From contig JAWKHL010000002.1 in the NCBI GenBank assembly GCA_041394845.1, forward strand, positions 248,001 through 312,000: a DNA stretch of 64,000 nucleotides, written 5' to 3'. Each line of letters starts with the position of its first letter. Position 1 is the stretch's first letter. Under the pieces are notes generated by a model, which saw nothing but the letters and a program-made list of their open reading frames with translations, ran no database searches and had not been told where the DNA came from. This document shows positions 45,485-54,687 of this stretch, piece after piece. The position numbers and the translations under genes are program-made. The DNA is from JAHCHG01 sp041394845. GTDB taxonomy: Bacteria > Acidobacteriota > Blastocatellia > Pyrinomonadales > Pyrinomonadaceae.

Positions 45485-46116
45485 GGTTCGACTATTCGCA
45501 GATACTTTTTGGCCTGAGCGCCGATCGCTTCGAAATTGTCCTGACGGATCGCTTTGGTATCGACCAGATCGGTGCCGACGCCGACCGCGACCGCTCCGGC
45601 GCGAAAGAAATCGCCGACCGTTTCCAGATTGACGCCGCCGGTCGGCATCATCTCGATATGCGGGAAAAGGGTTTTGAGGGTTTTCAGATATTTCGGACCG
45701 CCCAGAAGATCGCAGGGAAAAACCTTGACGCAGTCGGCTCCGGCTTTCCAGGCCGCCAGGACTTCGGTCGGCGTCAGCGTTCCCGGCATAACGGCTACGT
45801 TGCGGTCGCGGCAGAAACCGACCGTTTCCCGATCAAAGGCGGGACTGACGATAAACCGCGCTCCGGCGTCGATGCAATCAGCGGCCTGCCTCTGATCGAG
45901 AACGGTTCCGGCGCCGATCAGAAGATCCGGATTGGCCGCCGCAAGTTCGCCGATCAGGTCGATCGCATCGGGGACGGTCATCGTGATTTCGAAGACTCTG
46001 ATCCCGGTCGAAGACAAAACGCCGACGACCTTCCGGGCGTCGCCGGCGCTTTCGGTCCGGATGACCGGAACCAGTTTTTCGCGCTTCAAGGTTTCTAAAA
46101 CCTGAGATTTTTCCAT
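45457..46116 (-). CDS. eda: 2-keto-3-deoxy-6-phosphogluconate aldolase (KDPG/KHG aldolase)
   Basis: This enzyme cleaves KDPG to pyruvate and glyceraldehyde-3-phosphate, the last step for galacturonate and glucuronate. The 219-residue class I aldolase has Glu43 (FEITMTVP) and Schiff-base Lys131 (CVKVFPCD), as in E. coli Eda (45 and 133), plus GAGTVLD and PTGGVNLE. The final residues GEKVKR come from a repeat array. It is convergent with fbp and 22 bp after the MFS transporter. Confidence 0.95.
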   Translation of the reverse strand: MEKSQVLETLKREKLVPVIRTESAGDARKVVGVLSSTGIRVFEITMTVPDAIDLIGELAAANPDLLIGAGTVLDQRQAADCIDAGARFIVSPAFDRETVGFCRDRNVAVMPGTLTPTEVLAAWKAGADCVKVFPCDLLGGPKYLKTLKTLFPHIEMMPTGGVNLETVGDFFRAGAVAVGVGTDLVDTKAIRQDNFEAIGAQAKKYLRIVEPFKGEKVKR

Positions 46117-46138
46117 CCGGCTATTCTACCCGAAACGC

Positions 46139-47521
46139 TTAAATTTCACCTAATTTTACCGGGTCGAGACGCGGAGAGAGAAGGTGAATGATGAGCAGTG
46201 CCGTCAGATAAGCCGAACCGGCGATGACGAACACCGAATAGTAAGAACCGGTAAATTCCAGAATCAGACCGACCGTCGATGCGATCAGCATTCCGCCGAT
46301 CGAACCGGCCATTCCGCCGATCCCGACGACCGAACCGACCGCTTGTTTGGGAAACATATCCGAAGCGGTGGTAAAGATATTGGCCGACCATCCCTGATGC
46401 GCGGCGGCCGCCAATCCGATCAACAGAACCGAGACCCAGAGATTCGAGGTTTGCGTGGCGAAAACGACCGGGACGACGCACAGGGCGCAGACGAGCATCG
46501 CCGTTTTGCGTCCGGCGTTGACCGACCAGCCCCTTTTGATCAGTGTCGATGAGATGTAGCCGCCGCCGATCGAACCGACGTCGGCGATGATGTAGATGAC
46601 GATCAGAGGCAGACCGAGCTGGGTGATGTTGAGACCGAATTTGGTGTTGAGAAATTTTGGCAGCCAGAACAGATAAACCCACCAGATCGGGTCGGTCATA
46701 AATTTGCCGATGGCGAAAGCCCAGGTCTGACGATGCGGGATCAGTTGCGGCCAGGGGATTTTCTTCATCGGCGGTTCGTTGTCAGATTGAATGTAAGCGA
46801 GTTCGGCCTCAGAGACCCGCGGATGCGTTTCGGGCGGATTGTAGGTCATCAGCCAGACCGCCAGCCAGATAAAACCGAGCGCCCCGGTGATGATAAAAGC
46901 CCATTGCCAGCCGTAGGTGATGGCGATGAACGGAACGGTCAGCGGAGCGAGAACCGCACCGACGTTCGAACCGGAATTGAACAGCCCGGTGGCCAGAGCG
47001 CGTTCTTTTTTCGGGAACCATTCGGCGACCGTTTTGATCGAAGCCGGAAAGTTTCCGGCTTCGCCGAGACCGAGAGCGAAACGGGCGGCGCCGAACCCGA
47101 AAGCCGAACGAGCCAGAGAGTGAGCCATCGCCGCCACCGACCAGAAAATGATTGCAAACGAAAATCCCTTGCGGGTGCCGAAGCGGTCCATCAAATGACC
47201 GACGGCCAGCAGACCGATGGCGTAAGCCGCCTGAAAGGCCGTATTGACGAAACCGTATTCGGCCTCGTTCCAACCGATCTGCGCCTTGAAAGTCTCGTCC
47301 GTGGCTAGAATTCCCAGAACCTGACGGTCGATATAATTGATGGTCGTGGCGAAAAACAAAAGAGCGCAGATAACCCAACGATATCTGCCGATCTTGGCGA
47401 CGATGCCATCGTCAAGCGCCGATGTGACGGCCGTTTCAAAAGCGCTCGTGCCCGCCCCGATCGGGGCGGAGATCTCCGCTTCCGATTGAGCTTCTTCCGC
47501 TTTTTTAGTAGTTTCGTTCAT
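46139..47521 (-). CDS. MFS hexuronate transporter, ExuT-like
   Basis: This 460-residue inner-membrane protein is predicted to have 12 helices. Anion:cation symporter features include NYIDRQVLGILA, GEAGNFPASIKTVAEWFPKKERALATG and FNSGSNVGAVLAP, typical of ExuT and related hexuronate transporters. The N-terminal 45 residues are a hydrophilic tail rich in Glu and Ala. Galacturonate or glucuronate is the probable cargo, supported by eda immediately downstream. Confidence 0.92.
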   Translation of the reverse strand: MNETTKKAEEAQSEAEISAPIGAGTSAFETAVTSALDDGIVAKIGRYRWVICALLFFATTINYIDRQVLGILATDETFKAQIGWNEAEYGFVNTAFQAAYAIGLLAVGHLMDRFGTRKGFSFAIIFWSVAAMAHSLARSAFGFGAARFALGLGEAGNFPASIKTVAEWFPKKERALATGLFNSGSNVGAVLAPLTVPFIAITYGWQWAFIITGALGFIWLAVWLMTYNPPETHPRVSEAELAYIQSDNEPPMKKIPWPQLIPHRQTWAFAIGKFMTDPIWWVYLFWLPKFLNTKFGLNITQLGLPLIVIYIIADVGSIGGGYISSTLIKRGWSVNAGRKTAMLVCALCVVPVVFATQTSNLWVSVLLIGLAAAAHQGWSANIFTTASDMFPKQAVGSVVGIGGMAGSIGGMLIASTVGLILEFTGSYYSVFVIAGSAYLTALLIIHLLSPRLDPVKLGEI

Positions 47522-47618
47522 CGTTTACCTCGCAAAAATAAATTCCGGACGGCGAAATCTGCCGACCCTGAACCGGCAAAAAATCGCAAGAAAGTCCAGA
47601 GGGGAGTTTTCGAAAATT

Positions 47619-47810
47619 TTACCGGATTAAAACGTCCGGCGAAAGAAATTCCTTTCCGTTGATTTCGAGAGAGATCCGCGGAAAGCCGGGCGTGGTCGAG
47701 ATAATCTCGATCTCGGTGCCGGAAATCAGTGCCGTTTCTTTCGTTTTCGTTCTCGTGATCGAGGGGGTCAATCGGCGGCCATCAATTTTCGAGGCCTTTC
47801 GGTCTTGATC
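47619..47810 (-). pseudogene. Unidentified short open frame, possibly a gene remnant
   Basis: A minus-strand frame of 63 codons without ATG reads protein-like (LISGTEIEIISTTPGFPRIS near the middle) and stops at 47619-47621. Just upstream in another frame a similar module (SGSEIEIKTERPRK) appears, and the DNA behind both is alike (ATTTCCGGCACCGAGATCGA and a diverged copy). It lies between the SDR and MFS genes (gap 47522-47837). I do not recognise the family. Confidence 0.3.
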
Positions 47811-47837
47811 TCAATTTCGCTTCCGGAATTCACGGCG

Positions 47838-48614
47838 CTATTGATTGACCCCGCTGGCCAGAAACCCGCCGTCCACGACCAACACTTCGCCGGTGACGAA
47901 ACTGGCCGCCTCCGAGGCGAGAAAGACGGCCGCTCCGGCCAGCTCTTCGACCCGGCCGAACCGTCCCATCGGCGTCCGCGTCTGAAATTCCCGCCCGCGT
48001 TCGGTCGATTCCAGAAGCTCGCGGTTGAGATCCGTTTTAAAAACGCCCGGCGCGATGGCGTTGACGTTGACGCCCGATCTGGCCCATTCGATGGCCAGCG
48101 ATTTGGTCAGGCTGGCGACCGCCGCTTTGGAGGCCGAATAAGCGGCCACCTCGAACAGCGAAACGAAGGTCGAAAGCGAAGCGATATTGATGATCCGCCC
48201 GTAATTTTGCGCCAGCATCTGCCGCCCGAAGATCTGGCAGGCGCGCAGCGTTCCGGTCAGATTCGTCTCCAGAATGGCCGTCCAGTCGTCTTCGGGAAAA
48301 TCGAGCGTCGGCGCGCGTTTGGTCCGTCCGGCCGAATTGACCAGAATATCGACCCGGCCAAACTCCTCGACGCATTCCCCGAGCAGGTTTTCCAGAGACG
48401 CCCGGTCGGAGACATCCGAAGCGATCCGCAAAGTCTTTCGGCCGAGGTTTTCTATTTCAGCGGCGGCCGTTTCGACCTGTTCCGCCCGGCGCGAGGTGCA
48501 GACGACATCCGCTCCGGCCTGCGCCAGACCGTGAGCAATGGCCCGACCGATGCCCGATGTTCCGCCGATAACGACCGCCGTTCGATTGTCTAAATTTAAC
48601 GCGGAAAAACTCAT
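47838..48614 (-). CDS. SDR oxidoreductase, gluconate 5-dehydrogenase-like
   Basis: This 258-residue classical short-chain dehydrogenase has cofactor motif GGTSGIGRA (17-25), NSAG (93-96), Ser146 and Tyr159/Lys163 (YSASK). It is close in style to gluconate 5-dehydrogenase and KduD enzymes. In this block it may reduce tagaturonate or fructuronate, since no UxaB or UxuB was seen, or oxidise a keto-deoxy sugar acid. It is divergent from the gene at 48867. Confidence 0.9.
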   Translation of the reverse strand: MSFSALNLDNRTAVVIGGTSGIGRAIAHGLAQAGADVVCTSRRAEQVETAAAEIENLGRKTLRIASDVSDRASLENLLGECVEEFGRVDILVNSAGRTKRAPTLDFPEDDWTAILETNLTGTLRACQIFGRQMLAQNYGRIINIASLSTFVSLFEVAAYSASKAAVASLTKSLAIEWARSGVNVNAIAPGVFKTDLNRELLESTERGREFQTRTPMGRFGRVEELAGAAVFLASEAASFVTGEVLVVDGGFLASGVNQ

Positions 48615-48803
48615 AAGAATAAAAATTCTGATAAATGGGTTAAAATTAAATTTGCAAAAGGTAATACCATTATAAGAAAAGTTTTGTTAGTGTGGCTTAC
48701 ACCGGGTTGTTTTGTCAAGTCAATATAATTCGCATCATTAACAACTTTTGAGATAATTTCGATGATAATTTTTGATATTTCCTCTAAAATCCCGTTTTTA
48801 AAT

Positions 48804-48833
48804 TTGATTTAAATTGGTTAGACCAATTAAAAT
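48804..48833 (+). promoter_or_regulatory. Promoter with GntR-type operator, uxaA transcript
   Basis: TTGATT (48804-48809), an 18-bp spacer and TAAAAT (48828-48833) form a promoter. AATTGGTTAGACCAATT (48812-48828) fills the spacer, exactly as at 40350. It lies 34 bp before the GTG start at 48867. The rest of the divergent gap (48615-48803) is AT-rich with nothing clear. Confidence 0.78.
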
Positions 48834-48866
48834 GCCAGTTGACCTTTTACGGAGAAAATAACCCGA

Positions 48867-49799
48867 GTGCGAACAACCACTAAAAAAGCAGACGGTCGGC
48901 GGGCTTTGAGCGATAACATCTGGTTAACCCGGCGGAATGAGCGGGGCGAAGATTTTTTGCCGGAGCCGCGGGAACTTAAATATGAAGTGCTGGAGTCAGA
49001 GGCGGCGGTCGGCCGCGCGATGTTTGACGAACTGGTTTCATACGCCGAAGAAAAGAGCGGCGACATCGTCATCATTCTGCTCGGCGGCCGGGGCGCGCAG
49101 GCCATGTACCGGATCATCAACGAAAAATCCCGTTCCGGCGAGATCGACGGGCTTTTGGCCCGGCTCCACGTTTTTACTCAGGACGCTCTGGCGCCGATGC
49201 GGATGAACAACTCGCTCAGTTTCGTCCGCGATTTCGAAAGGCTTCTGGGAGACGATTTTTTCCGCAGGATCAAGAGTTTTACCCCGATGAACACCGAGAC
49301 CGACGATATCGAAAGCGAACTCGGCAATTATCTCGACAAACTCGAAAGCGTCGGCGGGATAGATATTTTCTTTCTCGGACACGGCCCCGAGGCCGAATCG
49401 GCGTCGCATCTCTGTTACATCAAACCCGGTTCGGGCGCGAGCGGGACGGACGTGGCCGGAATCATTCCGATCTCGGCCAGCATTCTCGAACACCACATCA
49501 CGAAATTCAAGGCCGGCGGAAGCCCGGTTTCGTCCGAAGACGAAGCGGAATGCCGGAATGCGACGCATATTTTAACGCTCGGACCGGCGGCCATCCTCGG
49601 CGCCCGCCGGATCGTTCAATCGATCGTTGACGCTTCGACCGCTCCGGCCAAAGTGGCCAGCTTCCGGCGGGTGATTGAAACGAAAATGTCAGATGACAAG
49701 GTGGAATTGGCCCGTCAGCTGGACGAAAACCCCGGACTCTGGGTGCGGCTTCATAACAATGTCAGATCGCTGATCTTACCCGACGTTCTTGCGTCATAA
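48867..49799 (+). CDS. 6-phosphogluconolactonase/glucosamine-6-phosphate isomerase-like protein
   Basis: This 310-residue cytoplasmic protein starts with GTG. It resembles the NagB/6PGL fold: IVIILLGGRGAQAMYRIIN, HVFTQDALAPM, IDIFFLGHGPEAESASHL and HILTLGPAAILGARRI correspond to the GG, D-E and GxGxDGH elements, though several typical residues differ (LGHGPEAE instead of LGIGxDGH). The first gene after the GntR-controlled promoter, it may open a sugar-acid lactone or isomerise a uronate. The substrate is unknown. Confidence 0.7.
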   Translation: MRTTTKKADGRRALSDNIWLTRRNERGEDFLPEPRELKYEVLESEAAVGRAMFDELVSYAEEKSGDIVIILLGGRGAQAMYRIINEKSRSGEIDGLLARLHVFTQDALAPMRMNNSLSFVRDFERLLGDDFFRRIKSFTPMNTETDDIESELGNYLDKLESVGGIDIFFLGHGPEAESASHLCYIKPGSGASGTDVAGIIPISASILEHHITKFKAGGSPVSSEDEAECRNATHILTLGPAAILGARRIVQSIVDASTAPAKVASFRRVIETKMSDDKVELARQLDENPGLWVRLHNNVRSLILPDVLAS

Positions 49800-49814
49800 A
49801 GAGGATGCAAATAT

Positions 49815-51392
49815 ATGGCAACGACCGATTCGATCACAAAAGCAGAACGCATCAGCGATTACGCCATAATCGTTAACCCGGATGACAACGTCGCAGTCGT
49901 CAAAAAGGAAACCGAAGAAGGATTGGTCGTCGTTCTTACCGATGAGAAAACGGTTACCGTAAAGGAACGGGTGACGCCGGGGCACAGGTTTGCCACGCGC
50001 GACATCCCGAACGGCGATTTCGTCTGTCAATACGGCCAGCCGATCGGAACCTCGCTCGGGATCGGGGCCGGCGAATGGATCACCCATGACAATATGACCA
50101 ACGACGTGCCGATCGTCCGCGATCTGCCTGAAGACATCTCCAATCCGCCGCCCGATTACTTTCCCGAAAATGAGATCGGCTCTTTTATGGGATTCCGCCG
50201 CAAAGACGGCCGGGTCGGAACGCGCAATTTCATCTTGATCGTGCCGACCTCGATGTGCGCCAGCCACGAGGCCGCGCAGATCTCGATGATGGCCGAATTC
50301 CTCCATTACAAACGCGAGAAATTTCCCAATGTGGACGGAGTGGTGGCCATTCCGCACAACAAGGGCTGCGGCTGTCAGGACGGTTCGACGCTCGATGTGA
50401 TGATGCGGACTCTGTCGAATTACGCCGATCATCCGAACGTCGGCGGCGTCATCCTGATCGATCTCGGCTGCGAAAAGACGAACCTCGAATACGTCGAAAA
50501 ATATCTGACCAAGCGCGAGAAACCGATCGACAAACCGCTTTACAAGATCGGCATTCAAGAGATCGGCGGAACCCAGGCGGCGATCGAACAAGGACTCAAA
50601 TACGTGCAGGAGATGCTGCCGGAGGTCAACCGGGCGGAGCGCGAAGAATTTCCGGTCAGCGAACTCGTTCTCGGCGTCAAATGCGGCGGTTCGGACGGTT
50701 TTTCGGGGATCTCGGCCAATCCGGCTTTGGGATACGCGGCCGATCTTCTGGTTCGTTCGGGCGGAACGGTGCTTTTGACGGAAGTGCCGGAATTCTGCGG
50801 CGCGGAACATATCCTGGCGCACCGGGCCAAAGATTACGCGACCGGCCGGAAGATCTACGCGATGGTCGATTGGTTCAAGGAATACGCCTCGAAATTCGGA
50901 GCCGTTCTCAACCAGAATCCGAGTTCGGGCAACATCAAAGGCGGCCTTTTGAACATCACCATCAAAAGTCTGGGCGCGATCGTCAAAGCCGGCACGACGC
51001 GGATCGAAGACTGCGTCGGATACGCCGAAACGCCGACCCAAAAAGGGATCAATCTGATGCAGGGACCGGGCTACGATCAAGAATCGACGCCCGGACTGGT
51101 GGCCGCCGGGGCGACCGTCGTCATCTTTACGACCGGCCGCGGAACGACCATCGGCAACGCCATCGCGCCGGTCATCAAACTGGCTTCGAACAACGAGGTT
51201 TTCCATCGGATGAACCGCGACATAGACATCTCGGCCGGGAACATCATCGAGGGAACCGAATCGATCGGGGAGGTCGGCGCCCGCGTGTTTGAGCATCTGA
51301 AAAAAGTGGCCGCCGGCGAAGCTCCGGCAAAAGCCGAGGAAAACAAGCACCGCGAATTTCAGTTTTGGGCAGAAGAGACGGTTTCGTTATAA
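49815..51392 (+). CDS. uxaA: Altronate dehydratase, full-length
   Basis: This enzyme dehydrates D-altronate to 2-keto-3-deoxygluconate in galacturonate breakdown. The 525-residue protein has the N-terminal SAF domain (about 10-100) and the UxaA core (about 120-515) with GTRNFILIVPT, conserved Cys in HNKGCGCQDGS and DLGCEK, and VKCGGSDGFSGISANP. The same family includes galactarate dehydratase, so that activity is an alternative. It starts 15 bp after the preceding gene under the GntR-type operator. Confidence 0.93.
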   Translation: MATTDSITKAERISDYAIIVNPDDNVAVVKKETEEGLVVVLTDEKTVTVKERVTPGHRFATRDIPNGDFVCQYGQPIGTSLGIGAGEWITHDNMTNDVPIVRDLPEDISNPPPDYFPENEIGSFMGFRRKDGRVGTRNFILIVPTSMCASHEAAQISMMAEFLHYKREKFPNVDGVVAIPHNKGCGCQDGSTLDVMMRTLSNYADHPNVGGVILIDLGCEKTNLEYVEKYLTKREKPIDKPLYKIGIQEIGGTQAAIEQGLKYVQEMLPEVNRAEREEFPVSELVLGVKCGGSDGFSGISANPALGYAADLLVRSGGTVLLTEVPEFCGAEHILAHRAKDYATGRKIYAMVDWFKEYASKFGAVLNQNPSSGNIKGGLLNITIKSLGAIVKAGTTRIEDCVGYAETPTQKGINLMQGPGYDQESTPGLVAAGATVVIFTTGRGTTIGNAIAPVIKLASNNEVFHRMNRDIDISAGNIIEGTESIGEVGARVFEHLKKVAAGEAPAKAEENKHREFQFWAEETVSL

Positions 51393-51489
51393 GATCAGAA
51401 CACCGGGCGGCAGCAATGTGGTCGAATCGGCCCAGAGTAATATCCTACAAGAAATTTTATTGCACTGATTAAATGAGGAGTTTGAAAAA

Positions 51490-52326
51490 ATGAAAGAACA
51501 ATTGGCTTTGGAAAATATCGCGCGGGAAACCTGTGTCGTCAGGGGAACGCATACGAAAAAAGGCAGAACCGTCAGCGTCGCCCCCGAAAAAACGGCGACC
51601 CGGCATCTTCATTACGGACGGATCATTTTGGATGCGGGCGATGATGCTTTCAGTTTCGAGAACGAGACTCATGAAACCGGTCTGATTTGTCTGAACGGTT
51701 CGGCCAGGATTTCGACCGGCGAGCGGATCTTCGACATCAATCGCTACGATTCGGTTTACATTCCGCGCGATTCGGCCATCGAGATCACGCCGGGCGAAAC
51801 GGGTTGTGATTTCGCCGAAATTTCCGCCGAGGTCGAGAATCGTTATCCGCTTCAATTCGTATCGTTCGAAGAGATCCGACAAAATCCGGCGCTCCATTTC
51901 GTCGCCGGTAAACCGCCGACCGAACGCGATCTCAACATTCTGATCGGCAAAAACGTCGAGGCCGGACGGATCATGGCCGGGGTTACTTTTTCGTCCGACG
52001 GCAACTGGACCTCTTTTCCGCCGCACGAACACGCTCAGATGCTCGAAGAAGCATATCTCTACATAGACATGCCCGCGCCGCAGTGGGGAATCCAGATGGT
52101 TTACACCGATCCGCAAAGTCCGGAACTGGTCGAAGTGGTCCGCGAGGGCGATGTCGTCGTGATGCCGAAAGGCTATCATCCGAACGTCGCCGCGCCGGGC
52201 GGACAGATCAACTTTTTGTGGATGATGGCGGCCCACCGCGAGGTCGAAGACCGGCAATTCGGCGTCGTCAACGTCCAGCCCGAATACGCCGAGGGGGGCA
52301 CCGGATTGGAGGATTCGCAGAAATAG
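51490..52326 (+). CDS. KduI/IolB-superfamily uronate isomerase
   Basis: This 278-residue double-cupin protein resembles IolB (5-deoxyglucuronate isomerase): metal site SFPPHEHAQMLEEAYLY and C-terminal MPKGYHPNVAAPGGQ. It is preceded by a good GAGGAG site. No iol genes are nearby, while GH105, KduD-like and KDG kinase genes are, so isomerisation of 5-keto-4-deoxyuronate (the KduI step) is the likely role. It stops at 52326, where a heptad repeat begins. Confidence 0.85.
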   Translation: MKEQLALENIARETCVVRGTHTKKGRTVSVAPEKTATRHLHYGRIILDAGDDAFSFENETHETGLICLNGSARISTGERIFDINRYDSVYIPRDSAIEITPGETGCDFAEISAEVENRYPLQFVSFEEIRQNPALHFVAGKPPTERDLNILIGKNVEAGRIMAGVTFSSDGNWTSFPPHEHAQMLEEAYLYIDMPAPQWGIQMVYTDPQSPELVEVVREGDVVVMPKGYHPNVAAPGGQINFLWMMAAHREVEDRQFGVVNVQPEYAEGGTGLEDSQK

Positions 52327-52448
52327 TGGACAGTGGATAGATGGTGATGGGTGATAAGTGATAGGTGATGGGTCAAAAATTTTTCCGTTCACCCATCACC
52401 CATCACCCATCACTTTTTACTAATCTGCTCACCGCTCACCGCTCACCG
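52327..52448. repeat. Heptad inverted repeat (GTGATGG family), site B
   Basis: The left arm (52341-52373) and right arm (52391-52413) are built from GTGATGG/CCATCAC units, with a short loop. A second, different run of GCTCACC units (52427-52447) of the site A/C family follows without a clear partner. The array starts at the stop codon of the isomerase gene. Confidence 0.8.
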
Positions 52449-52520
52449 AATAAAAAACAGGCTAGGGCTTATTGATGTCATTGTTTTACAATAATCAAAA
52501 AACTTTGAGGCTAAACCGAT

Positions 52521-54599
52521 ATGTCACAAGTCCATTACCGAACCTGTAATTTGTGCGAAGCCGTCTGCGGGATCGAGATCGAACACGATGAGGGCCGCGT
52601 TCTGTCAATCCGGGGGGACCGGCAAGATCCTTTTTCGCGCGGCCATATCTGCCCGAAAGCGCTCGCCTTAAAAGAAGTTTACGAGGACCGTGACCGGCTC
52701 AGATCCCCCGTCAGGCGCGAGGGACGGGAATGGCGCCGGATTTCCTGGGAAGAGGCGTTTGACGAGGTTGAAAAGCGCATCGGAGAAATCCAAAGCCGCT
52801 GCGGCCGGGATGCGGTCGCAGTCTTTCAGGGCAATCCGTCGGTTCACAATTTCGGCACCCTTTTAAACAGCGGCGAACTGCTCAAGGTTCTTAAAACCCG
52901 CAACCATTACACCGCCACCTCGGTCGATCAACTGCCGCATCATTTCGCCGCCTGGGCGATGTTCGGTCATCCCTTGCTGGTTCCGATCCCCGACATCGAC
53001 CGAACCGATCATTTTCTGATTCTCGGCGCAAATCCGCTGGCTTCGAACGGGAGCCTGATGACCGCGCCCGACATCATCAACCGGCTCGAAGCGATCCGGG
53101 GGCGCGGTGGGCGGATCGTTTTGATCGACCCGCGCCGGACCGAGACGACCCGCGTGGCAGATGAGCATCACTTCATCCGACCGGCGAGCGACGTTTATTT
53201 TCTGCTGGCTTTGATCCACACGTTTTTCGCCGAAGATCTGATCCGTCCCGGCCGGTTGAGCGATTTTACCGACGGGATCGAAATTTTGCGGAAACTGACG
53301 GCGGATCATTCGCCCGAGAAGGCCGCTGAACGAACCGGAATTCCGTCCTCCGAGATCAGGCGCATTGCCAGAGAATTTTCGAACGCCGAACGGGCCGTCT
53401 GTTACGGACGGATCGGGGTTTCGACCCAGAGGTTCGGCAGTTTGTGCCACTGGCTGATCAATTCGATCAACATCTTAACGGGCAATTTCGACCGGCCGGG
53501 CGGGGCCATGCTGACAACTCCGGCCTTTGATGTGGTGGCCGCCGGAAGGGGCGGAAACATTTTCAATCGCTGGCAGAGCCGGGTGCGGAAACTGCCCGAA
53601 TTTATGGGCGAACTGCCGGTTGCCGCTCTGGCCGAAGAGATCGAGACCGAGGGCGAGGGACAGATCCGGGCCTTGATCACCAGTTGCGGAAATCCGGTTT
53701 TATCGACGCCCAACGGGGGCCGGCTCGACCGGGCGCTGGAAAAACTCGAATTTATGGTTTCGATCGATATTTACATCAACGAAACGACGCGCCACGCCTC
53801 GATCATCCTGCCGTCGGCGACCGGGCTCGAAACATCTCATTACGACGTCATTTTCAATCTGCTGGCGGTCCGCAACACTGCCAAATACTCGGCCCCGCTT
53901 TTTCCCAAAGCCGACACCGCTCGCTACGACTGGGAGATCTTGCAGGAACTGGCCCATCGTTTGAGCGATGCCGACGGAGAATTTAAGCCGACGCCGCCCG
54001 AAGCGAAACTGGATTTTGGTCTCAAGCACGGCCCGTACCAAATGTCATTGGCCGGATTGCGCGAAAATCCGCACGGCGTCGATCTCGGCCCGCTGAAGAG
54101 TTGCCTGCCGGATCGTCTGTTGACCGAGAACAAGCGGGTCGATCTCGCTCCTGAATTTTTGGTCAAAGATCTGGAAAGGCTGGACGGAGAACCGGATGAA
54201 AAAGAGGAGTTTCCTTTCACGCTGATCGGCCGCCGCCACCTGCGCGACAACAATTCGTGGCTTCATAATTCCGAGATTCTGACCAAAGGCAAAAACCGCT
54301 GTACGCTTTTGATGAATGAAGCGGACGCGCGCGATCTGAATTTCGAAAACGATCAAAGGGTTCGCGTTTCCTCGCGGGTCGGAGCGGTTTCGATTCCGGT
54401 CGAAGTGACCGAAAAGATCATGCCCGGCGTGGTGTCGATCCCGCACGGTTACGGACACGGGCGCGACGGCGTTCGGCTGGAGATCGCCCGGGAAAACGCC
54501 GGAGTCTCGATCAACGATCTGACCGACGAAAAGCAGATCGACGAATTGACCGGAAACGCGGCCTTCAGCAACGTCCGGGTCAAGATCGAAGCGGTTTGA
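52521..54599 (+). CDS. Molybdopterin-dependent oxidoreductase, 4Fe-4S containing
   Basis: This 692-residue cytoplasmic enzyme of the DMSO-reductase superfamily has an N-terminal [4Fe-4S] motif with Cys9, Cys12, Cys16 and Cys44. Mo-bisPGD binding regions include LILGANPLASNG, VLIDPRRTETT and the C-terminal MNEADARDLNFENDQRVRV. At the usual Mo-ligand position the sequence reads VDQLPHHFAAW, with no Cys or Sec, so formate dehydrogenase activity is not supported. No partner subunit or Tat signal is present. Its substrate is unknown. Confidence 0.88.
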   Translation: MSQVHYRTCNLCEAVCGIEIEHDEGRVLSIRGDRQDPFSRGHICPKALALKEVYEDRDRLRSPVRREGREWRRISWEEAFDEVEKRIGEIQSRCGRDAVAVFQGNPSVHNFGTLLNSGELLKVLKTRNHYTATSVDQLPHHFAAWAMFGHPLLVPIPDIDRTDHFLILGANPLASNGSLMTAPDIINRLEAIRGRGGRIVLIDPRRTETTRVADEHHFIRPASDVYFLLALIHTFFAEDLIRPGRLSDFTDGIEILRKLTADHSPEKAAERTGIPSSEIRRIAREFSNAERAVCYGRIGVSTQRFGSLCHWLINSINILTGNFDRPGGAMLTTPAFDVVAAGRGGNIFNRWQSRVRKLPEFMGELPVAALAEEIETEGEGQIRALITSCGNPVLSTPNGGRLDRALEKLEFMVSIDIYINETTRHASIILPSATGLETSHYDVIFNLLAVRNTAKYSAPLFPKADTARYDWEILQELAHRLSDADGEFKPTPPEAKLDFGLKHGPYQMSLAGLRENPHGVDLGPLKSCLPDRLLTENKRVDLAPEFLVKDLERLDGEPDEKEEFPFTLIGRRHLRDNNSWLHNSEILTKGKNRCTLLMNEADARDLNFENDQRVRVSSRVGAVSIPVEVTEKIMPGVVSIPHGYGHGRDGVRLEIARENAGVSINDLTDEKQIDELTGNAAFSNVRVKIEAV

Positions 54600-54620
54600 T
54601 CGATATACGAAGCGGTATGT

Positions 54621-54652
54621 GGCTGTCAGTATCGCTCGATGTACTGATAGCC
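54621..54652. terminator. Stem-loop between Mo-oxidoreductase and KduD genes
   Basis: GGCTGTCAGTA (54621-54631) and TACTGATAGCC (54642-54652) form an 11-bp stem with one G-U pair and a 10-base loop. No T-run follows, so attenuation or RNA stabilisation is as likely as termination. Confidence 0.5.
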
Positions 54653-54687
54653 ATGTCGCTGCCGCTCGGTGTGTTGACTTGAAATTT

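Noticed and set aside
52341..52447. CRISPR array from regularly spaced short repeats
   Set aside because: The units are 7 bp in direct succession with no spacers and form a hairpin; no cas genes are near.
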